From Actinomycetospora soli (GTDB lineage Bacteria > Actinomycetota > Actinomycetes > Mycobacteriales > Pseudonocardiaceae), in NCBI RefSeq assembly GCF_021026295.1, contig NZ_JAJNDA010000010.1, forward strand, positions 124,001 to 188,000: a stretch of DNA of 64,000 nucleotides. The letters are read 5' to 3'. The notes beneath the pieces are model-generated. The model was given only the letters and a program-made list of their open reading frames with translations. It was not told where the DNA came from and ran no database searches. The translations under genes and the position numbers were made by a program. This document shows, piece after piece, positions 18,002 to 26,249 of the stretch (its first letter is position 1; the number at the start of each line of letters is the position of its first letter).

Positions 18002-19023
18002 CCCTGCTGCCCACGTCGCTGGTCGGCTCGTACGCGCAGCCGGACTGGCTGATCGACCGGGCCAAGCTCGCGGGCCGCTTCCCGCCGCGGGTCCGGGCCA
18101 AGGAGCTGTGGCGCGTCGAGGAGCAGTACCTCGAGCAGGCCCAGGACGACGCGACCCTGCTCGCGATCCGCGCCCAGGAGCGCGCCGGGCTCGACGTCAT
18201 CACCGACGGCGAGATGCGCCGCGAGAGCTACTCCAACCACATGGCGACCGCGCTGGACGGGGTCGACATCGACAACCCGGGCAGCGCGCTCGACCGCTCC
18301 GGGCACCCGAACCCGGTGCCGCGGATCGCCGGCGAGATCCGCCGCACGCATCCGATCGAGCGCCGGGACGTGGAGTTCCTACGGGCCAACACGGACCGCA
18401 CCATCAAGATCACGGTGCCGGGGCCGTTCACGATGTCCCAGCAGGCGCAGAACGACTTCTATCCCGACGCCGAGGCCGCGGCGATGGCCTACGCGGCGGC
18501 GGTGAACGCCGAGGTGAAGGACCTGTTCGACGCGGGCGCCGACGTCGTCCAGATCGACGAGCCGTACATGCAGGCCCGTCCGGAGCCGGCGCGGCAGTAC
18601 GGGCTGGCCGCGCTGAACGCCGCGCTCGAGGGCGTGACCGGGACGACCGCGGTGCACCTGTGCTTCGGGTACGCGGCGATCATCCACGAGCGGCCGGAGG
18701 GCTACTCGTTCCTGCCCGAGCTCGCGGGCTGTCCGGTCGACCAGATCTCGATCGAGACCGCGCAGTCCGGTCTGGACCTCGGGGTGCTCCGCGACCTCAC
18801 CGACAAGACGATCATCCTGGGCGTGATCGACCTGTCCGACCCGGTGGTGGAGACCGCGGAGACCGTGGCCGGCCGGGTGCGCCGGGCGTTCGACCACCTG
18901 CCGCCCGAGCAGATCGTCATCGCCACCGACTGCGGGATGAAGTACCTGCCCCGCGACGTGGCCGACGGGAAGATGGCGGCGATGGCGGGCGCCGCGTCGA
19001 TCCTGCGGGCCGAGCTGGGCTGA
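17998..19023 (+). CDS. Short MetE-like zinc thiol methyltransferase-family protein
   Basis: A 341-residue protein matching only the C-terminal catalytic barrel of cobalamin-independent methionine synthase (full MetE is about 750). The zinc site is intact: His220-x-Cys222 in AVHLCFGY, Glu253 in SIETAQSG and Cys312 in ATDCGMKY. The N-terminal folate domain is absent. This fold also includes epoxyalkane:coenzyme M transferase, so thiol adduct formation is possible. Its 4-bp overlap (GTGA) with a ring-cleavage dioxygenase argues for a catabolic role, perhaps demethylation, rather than methionine synthesis. Confidence 0.8.
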   Translation: MTLLPTSLVGSYAQPDWLIDRAKLAGRFPPRVRAKELWRVEEQYLEQAQDDATLLAIRAQERAGLDVITDGEMRRESYSNHMATALDGVDIDNPGSALDRSGHPNPVPRIAGEIRRTHPIERRDVEFLRANTDRTIKITVPGPFTMSQQAQNDFYPDAEAAAMAYAAAVNAEVKDLFDAGADVVQIDEPYMQARPEPARQYGLAALNAALEGVTGTTAVHLCFGYAAIIHERPEGYSFLPELAGCPVDQISIETAQSGLDLGVLRDLTDKTIILGVIDLSDPVVETAETVAGRVRRAFDHLPPEQIVIATDCGMKYLPRDVADGKMAAMAGAASILRAELG

Positions 19024-19035
19024 CCCCCCTGTCCT

Positions 19036-19090
19036 GTGGCAGGAAAGCGTCGATGCCGTCGGCCAGTGGCAGCAACGACGCTTTCCTGCC
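19036..19090. repeat. GGCAGGAAAGCG-family repeat, copy 2, full hairpin
   Basis: GGCAGGAAAGCGTCG at 19038-19052 is exactly complementary to CGACGCTTTCCTGCC at 19076-19090, with a 23-nt loop. It begins 12 bp after the MetE-like stop and separates that operon from the hydrolase at 19113. Confidence 0.85.
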
Positions 19091-19112
19091 GTCCCGGGGA
19101 AGACTGGCGATC

Positions 19113-19916
19113 ATGGTCGAGCTGAACGTCGTCACCGCGGGCGCGGAGGACGCGCCGCCCCTGGTGTTCCTGCACGGGGTCGGCAACAGCCTGCGGACGT
19201 TCACCTTCGCCGCCGACGCGCTCGCCGACCGGGCGCACGTCGTGCTCGTGGACCTGCGCGGGCACGGCGGGTCGCCGCGCGTACCCGGCGGCTACGACCT
19301 CGACGGGTACGTCGCCGACGTCGAGGCCCTGCTCGAGCGGACGGGTCCCGCGCTCGTCGTCGGGAACTCCCTCGGCGGGGCGGTGGCGTGGACGCTCGCG
19401 CAGCGCCGTCCCGACCTCGTCCGCGCCGCGCTGCTCGAGGACCCGCCGCTGCGGCCCGCCGACGTCGGGACCGTCGCCCCGATCTTCCAGGTGCTGCAGC
19501 GGCAGGTCACGCGGTGGCAGGACGCGGACGTCGACGCGGCCACGGTGGCGGCGGCGCTCGGCGCCATGCCGGTGCTCGGCGGGCGGCCCGCGTCGGAGGT
19601 GCAGGGCCCCGAGGTGCTCGACGCGCGCGCCCGCGGCCTGCTCGACGTCGACCCCGCGGCGCTCGGCGCCGTCGCCGACGGCTCCTCGCTCGGCACGCTC
19701 GACCTGGACTCCCCGGTCACCGTGCCCGTCCGCGTCCTGGCCGCCGGCGAGGGCACCGGGTCGGTCCTCCCGGCCGACGCCGTCGCGGCGCTCGCCCGCA
19801 CCCACCCCGACGTCTCGCTCCGACGCATCCCCGGCGCCGGTCACGTCATCCACGACGAGTCCGCCCACCGCGCGGACTGGCTCGCCGAGGTCGAGGCGCT
19901 GCTCGCCGCCGGGTGA
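19113..19916 (+). CDS. Alpha/beta hydrolase
   Basis: A 267-residue alpha/beta-fold hydrolase. HGVG is the oxyanion segment, the nucleophile Ser is in VGNSLGGAV, and the catalytic His in GAGHVIHDE. VVLVDLRGHGGS is typical of the esterase/haloperoxidase-like group. The ATG at 19113 follows GGGGAAG. It lies 90 bp after the catabolic run, but a strong hairpin intervenes, so it may be separately transcribed. The stop overlaps the next palindromic repeat. Substrate unknown. Confidence 0.88.
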   Translation: MVELNVVTAGAEDAPPLVFLHGVGNSLRTFTFAADALADRAHVVLVDLRGHGGSPRVPGGYDLDGYVADVEALLERTGPALVVGNSLGGAVAWTLAQRRPDLVRAALLEDPPLRPADVGTVAPIFQVLQRQVTRWQDADVDAATVAAALGAMPVLGGRPASEVQGPEVLDARARGLLDVDPAALGAVADGSSLGTLDLDSPVTVPVRVLAAGEGTGSVLPADAVAALARTHPDVSLRRIPGAGHVIHDESAHRADWLAEVEALLAAG

Positions 19917-20006
19917 CAGGAAAGCGTCGTTGCTGCCACCCGACGACAGCGACGACGCGTTCCTGCCACGTGGTGGGAGAGCCGACGACGCGTTCCTGCC
20001 ACGTGG
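19917..20006. repeat. GGCAGGAAAGCG-family repeat, copy 3 with an extra half-copy
   Basis: CAGGAAAGCGTCGTTGCTG starts immediately after the hydrolase stop and pairs imperfectly with CAGCGACGACGCGTTCCTG at 19947-19965. A further half-copy, GACGACGCGTTCCTGCC followed by ACGTGG, ends at about 20006. The element has been partly duplicated here. Confidence 0.75.
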
Positions 20007-20241
20007 GGGAGGGGCCTTCCCGACGACGGGTCGGTGCGGCACGGTGGGTGAGGGCCCGGTGGTCGGTGGCCCGTCCGCCACGATCGGGTGACCGTCCGGG
20101 TTCGGACGGCGTGTCGAGGTTTGTGGCATTCGGCTGACGGCCGTGTGACGCACCCCACCGGCCGCTTGACGGCCGATTGATACCGACCGTGTGCGCGACG
20201 ACGCTCTGGGTCATGAACAACCGCCCACCGGAGGGCCTGTC
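20007..20241 (+). other. Gene-free gap upstream of the D/R-rich protein pair
   Basis: With the preceding repeat this is a 325-bp gap. It holds a small hairpin (CCGTCCG-GGTT-CGGACGG, 20092-20109) and two similar segments containing TGACGGCCG about 32 bp apart (near 20133 and 20167). The second overlaps TTGACG, a possible -35, but no convincing -10 follows. A GGAGGG ribosome site (20230-20235) precedes the next gene. No coding potential was seen. Confidence 0.5.
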
Positions 20242-21000
20242 ATGACCACTGTCATCGTCGTCATCGTGGTGGTCGTCGTCCTCGCGGCCCTGATCGGCGG
20301 GGGCCTCGCGATCGCCCGGAAGCGGCGCTCGCAGCAGCTGCAGGAGGAGTTCGGCCCGGAGTACGACCGCGTCGTCGAGGGCTCGGGCAGCCGGGGCGAG
20401 GCCGAGAAGGAGCTGGCCGAGCGCCGCAAGCGCCACCAGCAGCTCGACCTCAAGCCGGTCGACCCGCAGACCCGCGAGCGCTTCCGCGGCGACTGGAAGC
20501 GCATCCAGGGCGAGTTCGTCGACGACCCGGGCGGAGCGGTCGAGAAGGCCGACTCGCTCGTCACGACGATCATGCGCGAGCGCGGCTACCCGGTCGACGA
20601 CTTCGACCAGCGCGCCAACGACATCTCCGTCGAGCACCCCCGCGTCGTCGAGAACTACCGCGAGGCCCGCCGCGTCCGGGACGCCCAGCGCGACGGCAGC
20701 GCCGACACCGAGGACCTGCGCGGCGCCGTCACCTCCTACCGCAGCCTCGTCGAGGCGCTGCTCGACGACAGCGGCGACCGCGGCGAGCACGGGGACCGCG
20801 GCGACGACCGCGACCGCGGCCGGCACGACGACCGCCGCGACGACCGCGACCGGCACGACGACCGCGACCGGGACCGCCGGGACGACCGCGCCCACGACGA
20901 CGACCGCTCGGGCCGCCACCGCGAGAACGGCCACCGCGCCGACGACCGCCCCCACGCCGACCACGACCAGGCCCGCGACGACGACAGGAGCCGACGGTGA
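20242..21000 (+). CDS. Membrane-anchored protein with D/R/H-rich C-terminal repeats
   Basis: A 252-residue protein of unknown function. One N-terminal transmembrane helix (about residues 3-23, VIVVIVVVVVLAALIGGGLA) is followed by a soluble helical domain with RERFRGDWKRIQGEFVDDP and LRGAVTSYRSLVEALL. The last 85 residues are almost only Asp, Arg and His (DDRDRHDDRD-like repeats). The ATG at 20242 follows GGAGGG. Its stop overlaps the next start (GTGA), and the soluble domain resembles that protein's C-terminal domain, so the two are coupled paralogues. Confidence 0.85.
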   Translation: MTTVIVVIVVVVVLAALIGGGLAIARKRRSQQLQEEFGPEYDRVVEGSGSRGEAEKELAERRKRHQQLDLKPVDPQTRERFRGDWKRIQGEFVDDPGGAVEKADSLVTTIMRERGYPVDDFDQRANDISVEHPRVVENYREARRVRDAQRDGSADTEDLRGAVTSYRSLVEALLDDSGDRGEHGDRGDDRDRGRHDDRRDDRDRHDDRDRDRRDDRAHDDDRSGRHRENGHRADDRPHADHDQARDDDRSRR

Positions 21001-21186
21001 GCACGCACGCCGACACCAGCAGTGAGGACCTCGAGGGCCGCCGGGACGACCTCGCCGACCGTCGGGACCTGGCCGACCGCCGGGACGACCTGGCCGACCG
21101 TCGGGACGACCGGCACGACGACCGCCGGGACGACCGGGCGGGCGCCGGCCACGACGACCACGCCGACGCGCGGCGCGACGACGACG
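20776..21186 (+). repeat. Coding low-complexity Asp-Arg-His repeat tract across two genes
   Basis: Imperfect 6-12-bp repeats of GACGACCG and CGGGACGACC type encode Asp-Asp-Arg runs at the C-terminus of the first protein and the N-terminus of the second. The tract spans their 4-bp overlap. It is coding sequence, not an array of spacers. Confidence 0.75.
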
Positions 21187-21524
21187 GCCCGGGGCGCTAC
21201 ACCCGACAGCACGGGGACCACGCCGGGCAGCACGACCACGACGCGGGGCAGGACTCCGTCTCCGTCCTCGACCCCACCGCCTCGGAGCGCCTGCGCACCC
21301 GCTGGCAGGAGGTGCAGGCGGGCTTCGTCGACGAGCCGCGCCAGTCGGTCACCGAGGCCGACCAGCTCGTGGGCGAGGTGCTCGACGAGGTGAGCCGGGT
21401 CTTCCGCGACCAGCGCTCCGAGCTCGAGGCGGAGTGGAGCGGCAACGCCGAGCCGGGCACCGAGGAGCTGCGCCAGGCGCTGCGCCGCTACCGGGAGTTC
21501 TTCGACCGGCTGCTGTCGCTGTAG
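20997..21524 (+). CDS. D/R/H-repeat protein, soluble paralogue of the upstream protein
   Basis: A 175-residue protein with the repeats at the N-terminus (DLADRRDDLADRRDD and similar, about residues 15-60) and a helical domain at the C-terminus. SERLRTRWQEVQAGFVDEP and LRQALRRYREFFDRLL match the upstream protein's domain (shared pattern R-x-x-W-x-x-[IV]-Q-x-x-F-V-D-x-P). There is no transmembrane helix. Start GTG at 20997 overlaps the previous stop. Function is unknown; the charged repeats could let the pair associate at the membrane (inference). Confidence 0.85.
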   Translation: MSTHADTSSEDLEGRRDDLADRRDLADRRDDLADRRDDRHDDRRDDRAGAGHDDHADARRDDDGPGRYTRQHGDHAGQHDHDAGQDSVSVLDPTASERLRTRWQEVQAGFVDEPRQSVTEADQLVGEVLDEVSRVFRDQRSELEAEWSGNAEPGTEELRQALRRYREFFDRLLSL

Positions 21525-21549
21525 GGATCGGTAGAGCCACCCTCCCCGA

Positions 21550-21582
21550 CCGCCCGGGACGTCGTCGCCGCGTCCCGGGCGG
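21550..21582 (+). terminator. GC-rich intrinsic-type hairpin
   Basis: CCGCCCGGGACG and CGTCCCGGGCGG form a perfect 12-bp stem with a 9-nt loop, followed by TCCCC. It lies 25 bp after the D/R-repeat operon. Confidence 0.75.
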
Positions 21583-21689
21583 TCCCCTGTCCGGGGTGCG
21601 GGCGACCGCACCCGACGTCGGGAACGGGCCGTTCCCGCTGGTGGGGCCACACCTCGGGGCTTGGACCGACGGGGCCGTGACGCCACACT

Positions 21690-22490
21690 GTGCCGGTGAC
21701 CGCCGTGCAGCCCCCCGCCCGCGTCGCGCGGTGGATGTGGATCGTCGTCCTCGTCGTCGGGATCGTCCTGTTCGAGCTGGTGCGGCGCACCGTGGTCGAC
21801 ACCCTGAACCCCAACTTCCTCCCGTCGCTGATCCTCATCGGCGCGGCGGTGGTGCCGGCGTCGTTCCTGACCTTCGTGGCCTCGCGCCGCCTGCCCACCG
21901 ACGTCGGCACCGGACCGCTGGCGATCGCCGCGCTGCTCGGCGGTGTCATCGGCACGGTCGTCGCCGGGACGCTCGAGTACGACGCGCTCCAACGCCTCGG
22001 CGGGCTGCCGATGCTCGTGGTCGCCGTCATCGAGGAGGCGGCCAAGCTCGTCATCCCGGCGCTCATGCTCGCCCTCCCGCGCTTCCGCCACGGGCCGGCG
22101 AACGGGCTCGTGCTGGGCGTCGCCTCCGGCGCGGGATTCGCGGCGCTGGAGACGATGGGGTACGCGCTCACCACGCTCGTCGCGAGCCGCGGCAACATCG
22201 CCGCCGTCGACTCCGAGCTGCTGCTGCGCGGCCTGCTGAGCCCCGCGGCCCACATGGCCTGGACCGGCCTGACCGCCGCCGCGCTCTGGCGCTGGGCGCG
22301 ACTCGGGCACGGCTTCTGGTGGTTCGTCGGCACCTACCTGGTCGCCGTCGTCCTGCACACGATCTGGGACTCCGTCGGCGGGCTCGTGGTCTACGTCGTG
22401 CTGGCGGTCGTGGCGTTCGCGCTGCTGCTGGTCACGGCGCACCGGCTCTCGCACGAGCGGACCGCACCGGCGGCGGCCACGGCCGCCTGA
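21690..22490 (+). CDS. PrsW-like glutamic-type intramembrane protease
   Basis: A 266-residue polytopic membrane protein. The PrsW-type motifs are present: EExxK in VIEEAAKLVIP, the FxxxE segment in GAGFAALETMGY, His in LSPAAHMAWTG and the last motif in LHTIWDSVGG. Relatives cleave anti-sigma factors within the membrane; no such target is adjacent. The GTG at 21690 (or at 21696) lacks a ribosome site, so the message may be leaderless. Call is by motif, not alignment. Confidence 0.82.
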   Translation: MPVTAVQPPARVARWMWIVVLVVGIVLFELVRRTVVDTLNPNFLPSLILIGAAVVPASFLTFVASRRLPTDVGTGPLAIAALLGGVIGTVVAGTLEYDALQRLGGLPMLVVAVIEEAAKLVIPALMLALPRFRHGPANGLVLGVASGAGFAALETMGYALTTLVASRGNIAAVDSELLLRGLLSPAAHMAWTGLTAAALWRWARLGHGFWWFVGTYLVAVVLHTIWDSVGGLVVYVVLAVVAFALLLVTAHRLSHERTAPAAATAA

Positions 22491-22560
22491 CGCCGGGGCG
22501 GACCGTCACCCGGGCCCGCCGGAGGTGCGTCGGTCCGCCCGCGCCGCCAGGATCGGCCGC

Positions 22561-23664
22561 GTGGCCGGACTCGACGCGGTGCTCCCGGCGATGCTGCGTG
22601 CGCTCGGCAGCCCCCTGGCTCCCGACGACCTCCCGGGCGACCTCGTGCTGCCCCCGGCGCGGCACGCCGTGCTCCTGCTGGTCGACGGGCTCGGCCGGGA
22701 CCTGCTCGACGCCCACGCCGCGGACGCGCCGTTCCTGGCCGGACTGCCCGACGCCGGGCCACTGCAGGTCGGGTTCCCGAGCAGCACCCCGATCAGCGTC
22801 ACGAGCCTCGGGACCGGGCTGCCGCCGGGCGCGCACGGCACCCTCGGCGTGCGCTACCGGGTGGACGACGTCCTCCTCGACGCCCTCACCTGGACGCAGG
22901 GCACGCAGGACCTCCGCGAGCGCCTCGTCCCGGAGCGGGTGCAGTCCCACCCGACCGTCTTCGAGCGCACCGACGTCGCCTGCACCGTCGTCTCCGACCG
23001 CGCCTACCGCGAGTCCGGCCTCACCCGCTCCGGCCTGCGGGGCGCGACCTACCGGGGCGTCGGCTCGTTCGGCGACCTCGCCGCCGAGATCCTCCGGGCG
23101 CCGCGCGGGCTGGTCTACGCCTACCACGCCGACCTCGACCAGCTCGGCCACCTGCACGGGCCCGGATCGCCCGCCTGGCGCGCCCAGCTGCGGATGATCG
23201 ACCACTTCGTCGGGATGCTCGCCGCGGACCTCCCGTCGGGCACCCTCCTCGCGATCACCGGAGACCACGGGATGGTCGCCGTCGACCGCCGGTACGACGC
23301 CGACACCGATCCCGCGCTGCGGGCGCACGAGCCGCTCGTGGGCGGCGACCCCCGCGCCCGGCTGCTCTACTGCCGCCCCGGCAGCGCCGACGACGTCCGC
23401 GCGGCCTGGAGCACCACCCTCGGCGAGGACGCGCTCGTCGTCGGGAAGGAGGAGGTGCTCGAGGACGTGCGCTGGTTCGGGCCGGTCACCGCGGACAACC
23501 GTGCCCGGGTGCCCGACCTCGTCGTCGCGATGCGCGGCACCGCCGCGGTGGTGCGCAGCGTCGACGAGCCGGTGCTCGCCCGGCTGCCCGGCCAGCACGG
23601 GTCCACGACCAGCGCGGAGCGGCTCGTCCCGCTGCTCGTCCGACCCGCAGACGCGGGCGGATGA
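22561..23664 (+). CDS. Alkaline-phosphatase-fold nucleotide pyrophosphatase/phosphodiesterase
   Basis: A 367-residue metal-dependent hydrolase of the phosphodiest/NPP group. Metal ligands lie in LLLVDGLGRD, HADLDQLGH, TGDHGM and GQHGS; the nucleophile is in GFPSSTPIS. These enzymes hydrolyse phosphodiesters or pyrophosphates. There is no signal peptide, so a cytoplasmic site is likely. The GTG at 22561 is preferred; an upstream ATG at 22525 adds only an Arg/Ala-rich leader. It follows the PrsW gene in the same direction. Confidence 0.88.
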   Translation: MAGLDAVLPAMLRALGSPLAPDDLPGDLVLPPARHAVLLLVDGLGRDLLDAHAADAPFLAGLPDAGPLQVGFPSSTPISVTSLGTGLPPGAHGTLGVRYRVDDVLLDALTWTQGTQDLRERLVPERVQSHPTVFERTDVACTVVSDRAYRESGLTRSGLRGATYRGVGSFGDLAAEILRAPRGLVYAYHADLDQLGHLHGPGSPAWRAQLRMIDHFVGMLAADLPSGTLLAITGDHGMVAVDRRYDADTDPALRAHEPLVGGDPRARLLYCRPGSADDVRAAWSTTLGEDALVVGKEEVLEDVRWFGPVTADNRARVPDLVVAMRGTAAVVRSVDEPVLARLPGQHGSTTSAERLVPLLVRPADAGG

Positions 23665-23783
23665 CGCGGCGCGATCCCGCACGTGAGGGCGGTCCCGTCA
23701 TGCGGAAACGTCCAGTGCGCGGGGTCACAGTATTCGTCTAGTGTCCAAGGCGAGGACCCTTGATCACGACGTAGGGAGCACGT

Positions 23784-26177
23784 GTGTCCGTCACGACCCA
23801 TTCCGGCGGCTCGATCCTGGGCCACCCGGTCAAGCGCACCGAGGACCGGGAGCTGATCACCGGGGCCGGGATCTACACCGGGAACATGCCCGTCGAGGGG
23901 GCTCTGCACGCATTCTTCGTCCGGTCGCCGATCGCGCACGGCACGCTCGGCGACATCGACGTCGAGGAGGCGAAGGGCATGCCGGGCGTCGTCGCGGTCT
24001 ACACCGCGGCCGACCTGGAGCTGAACGACCGTCCCGGTCTGCCGGGTGTCGTCCCCGAGACGATGAACCGCCCGCAGCTGGCCAAGGGCAAGGTCCGCCA
24101 CGTCGGCGACATGATCGCCATCGTGATCGCGGAGACCGCGAGCGAGGCGATCGACGCGGCCGAGACCGTCTTCCCCGACATCGACCCGCTGCCCGCCGTC
24201 ACCGACATCGAGGCGGCGATGGCGGACGACGCCCCGCTGCTCTTCGAGGGCACCGAGTCGAACATGGTCGCGGGCGCCGGCACCGGCGAGGTCGAGGGCA
24301 TCTTCGACGACGCCGACGTCGTCGTGCAGGGCAAGTTCATCAACCAGAAGCTCGCGGGCGTCCCGATGGAGCCCAACGCCGTCGTCGTCGAGCCCGGCGA
24401 GAACGGCAAGCTCACCTTCTGGGCCTCCACCCAGACCCCGCACGGCCTCCGCGACGCGATGGCCGGCGACCTCGGCATCGACGGCGACGACGTCCACGTC
24501 ATCGCCCCGCGCGTCGGTGGCGGGTTCGGGCCCAAGGCCCACGCCTACTCGGAGTACACGATCATCGCGCGGGCGGCGCAGAAGCTCGGGCGCACGATCC
24601 GCTGGAACGAGACCCGCTCCGAGAACATGCTCTCGATGGTCCACGGGCGCGCCCAGGTCCAGTGGGTCGAGCTCGGCGTCAAGAACGACGGGACCTTCGT
24701 CGGCCTGCGTGCCACCGCCGTCGGCGACGCGGGCGCCTACCCCGCGCTCGGCACGGTCCTCCCGAGCCTCACCCAGCTGCTCGCGCAGGGCGTCTACAAC
24801 CTGCCGGCCATCGACTTCACGTGGAAGGCCGTCGCCACCAACACCACCACGGTGGGCGCCTACCGCGGCGCCGGGCGGCCCGAGGCCACGCAGCTGCTCG
24901 AGCGCATCATCGACATGGCCGCCGACGAGATCGGCATGGACCCGCTGGAGCTGCGCCGCAAGAACTACCTGCAGCCCGAGCAGTACCCGCTGACCACCCT
25001 CACCGGCGCCAACTACGACACCGCCGAGCACGAGAAGGCGCTCGACGCGGTGAAGGAGGCGGCCGGCTACGACGCCCTGCTCGCCGAGCAGAAGCGGCGT
25101 CGCGAGTCGGGCGACCGCGTGGCGCTGGGCATCGGCGTCGGCTCCTACGTCGAGGTCACCGCCCCGCTCGGCCTCGACGGCGAGTACGGCTCGGCGCAGG
25201 CCCACCCGGACGGCACCTTCACCGTCATGGCCGGCACCTCGGCGCACGGCCAGGGTCACGAGACGGCGTTCTGCCAGCTCGCGTCCTCGGTGCTCGGCGT
25301 GCCGATGGAGAAGATCCGCCTCGTCCAGTCCGACACCGCGCTCGTCCGCAGCGGCGCCGGCACGCTCGGCTCGCGCTCGCTGCAGACCGGCGGCACGGCG
25401 ATCCACAACGCCTCGCAGGAGCTGGTCGCCGAGGCGCGCGAGATCGCGGCGCACCTGCTCGAGGCGGCCGTCGAGGACATCGAGCACTCCGACGACGGGT
25501 TCGGCGTGCGCGGCATCGGCGACAAGGTCATCTCCTGGGCCCAGGTCGCGCAGGCCGCCGAGGACGGCTCCGGGTTCGAGGACGGCAAGGGCCACGACCT
25601 GCGTCAGGAGCTCGACTTCAAGGCCGGCGACTCGACGTTCCCGTTCGGGTCGCACATCGCCGTGGTGGAGGTCGACCTCGACACCGGCTTCGTCAAGCAG
25701 CGCCGCCACGTCGCGGTCGACGACTGCGGGATCATCCTGAACCCGATGCTCGTCGAGGGGCAGCAGCACGGCGGGATCGCGCAGGGCATCTCGCAGGCCC
25801 TGTTCGAGCGGGTGACCTACGACGAGGACGGCAACCCGACCTCGGGCAACCTCGCCTCGTACACGATCCCGACCGCGGCCGACCTGCCGCCGTTCGAGGC
25901 GTCGAACACCGAGACCACCACGCCGCTGAACCCCATCGGGGCCAAGGGCATCGGTGAGTCCGGCACGATCGGCTCGACGCCGGCCGTGCACAACGCGGTG
26001 ATCGACGCCGTGTCGCACCTGGGGATCCGGCACATCGACATGCCGCTCACCCCGGAGACGGTGTGGCGCGCCATCCACGGTGCCTCCGGCTCCGACCCGG
26101 CCACCCGTCAGCAGGCGGGCCCGGAGTACGCGGGCAAGGCGATCACCGAGGACACCCCGGACAGCGCGAAGGCCTGA
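23784..26177 (+). CDS. Molybdenum hydroxylase large subunit (xanthine dehydrogenase/CO dehydrogenase family)
   Basis: A 797-residue molybdopterin cytosine dinucleotide-binding subunit. VGGGFGPKAH is a cofactor loop, AYRGAGRPEAT is the form II substrate loop (the CO-oxidising loop with Cys is absent), and Glu in GIGESGTIG is the catalytic base. It would hydroxylate an aldehyde or N-heterocycle. Enzymes of this type need Fe-S and FAD subunits, usually in the same operon; none is adjacent here. The GTG at 23784 follows TAGGGAG. Substrate unknown. Confidence 0.9.
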   Translation: MSVTTHSGGSILGHPVKRTEDRELITGAGIYTGNMPVEGALHAFFVRSPIAHGTLGDIDVEEAKGMPGVVAVYTAADLELNDRPGLPGVVPETMNRPQLAKGKVRHVGDMIAIVIAETASEAIDAAETVFPDIDPLPAVTDIEAAMADDAPLLFEGTESNMVAGAGTGEVEGIFDDADVVVQGKFINQKLAGVPMEPNAVVVEPGENGKLTFWASTQTPHGLRDAMAGDLGIDGDDVHVIAPRVGGGFGPKAHAYSEYTIIARAAQKLGRTIRWNETRSENMLSMVHGRAQVQWVELGVKNDGTFVGLRATAVGDAGAYPALGTVLPSLTQLLAQGVYNLPAIDFTWKAVATNTTTVGAYRGAGRPEATQLLERIIDMAADEIGMDPLELRRKNYLQPEQYPLTTLTGANYDTAEHEKALDAVKEAAGYDALLAEQKRRRESGDRVALGIGVGSYVEVTAPLGLDGEYGSAQAHPDGTFTVMAGTSAHGQGHETAFCQLASSVLGVPMEKIRLVQSDTALVRSGAGTLGSRSLQTGGTAIHNASQELVAEAREIAAHLLEAAVEDIEHSDDGFGVRGIGDKVISWAQVAQAAEDGSGFEDGKGHDLRQELDFKAGDSTFPFGSHIAVVEVDLDTGFVKQRRHVAVDDCGIILNPMLVEGQQHGGIAQGISQALFERVTYDEDGNPTSGNLASYTIPTAADLPPFEASNTETTTPLNPIGAKGIGESGTIGSTPAVHNAVIDAVSHLGIRHIDMPLTPETVWRAIHGASGSDPATRQQAGPEYAGKAITEDTPDSAKA

Positions 26178-26192
26178 CCGGTACGCCGTTCC

Positions 26193-26227
26193 CGACGGCG
26201 GGTGGGGCCCGGCCCCGCCCGCCGTCG
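26193..26227 (+). terminator. Hairpin after the molybdenum hydroxylase gene
   Basis: CGACGGCGGG pairs exactly with CCCGCCGTCG, with inner GGCC/GGCC pairing. It starts 15 bp after the stop. Confidence 0.65.
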
Positions 26228-26249
26228 TGTGCGTTCGTAGAGTCCGGGG

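Noticed and set aside
17998..19023. Housekeeping metE
   Set aside because: Only the C-terminal barrel is present, and it is embedded in a ring-cleavage operon.
12805..20035. Recurring CCGTCGTCGGGAA-like string
   Set aside because: It occurs several times in and between genes, but Val-Val-Gly and Pro-Ser-Ser codons in 70% GC DNA make it likely by chance; positions show no pattern.
20776..21186. Repetitive tract that might be taken for a CRISPR array or microsatellite
   Set aside because: Repeat units are short, imperfect, without unique spacers, and stay in frame as Asp-Arg-His codons in two genes.
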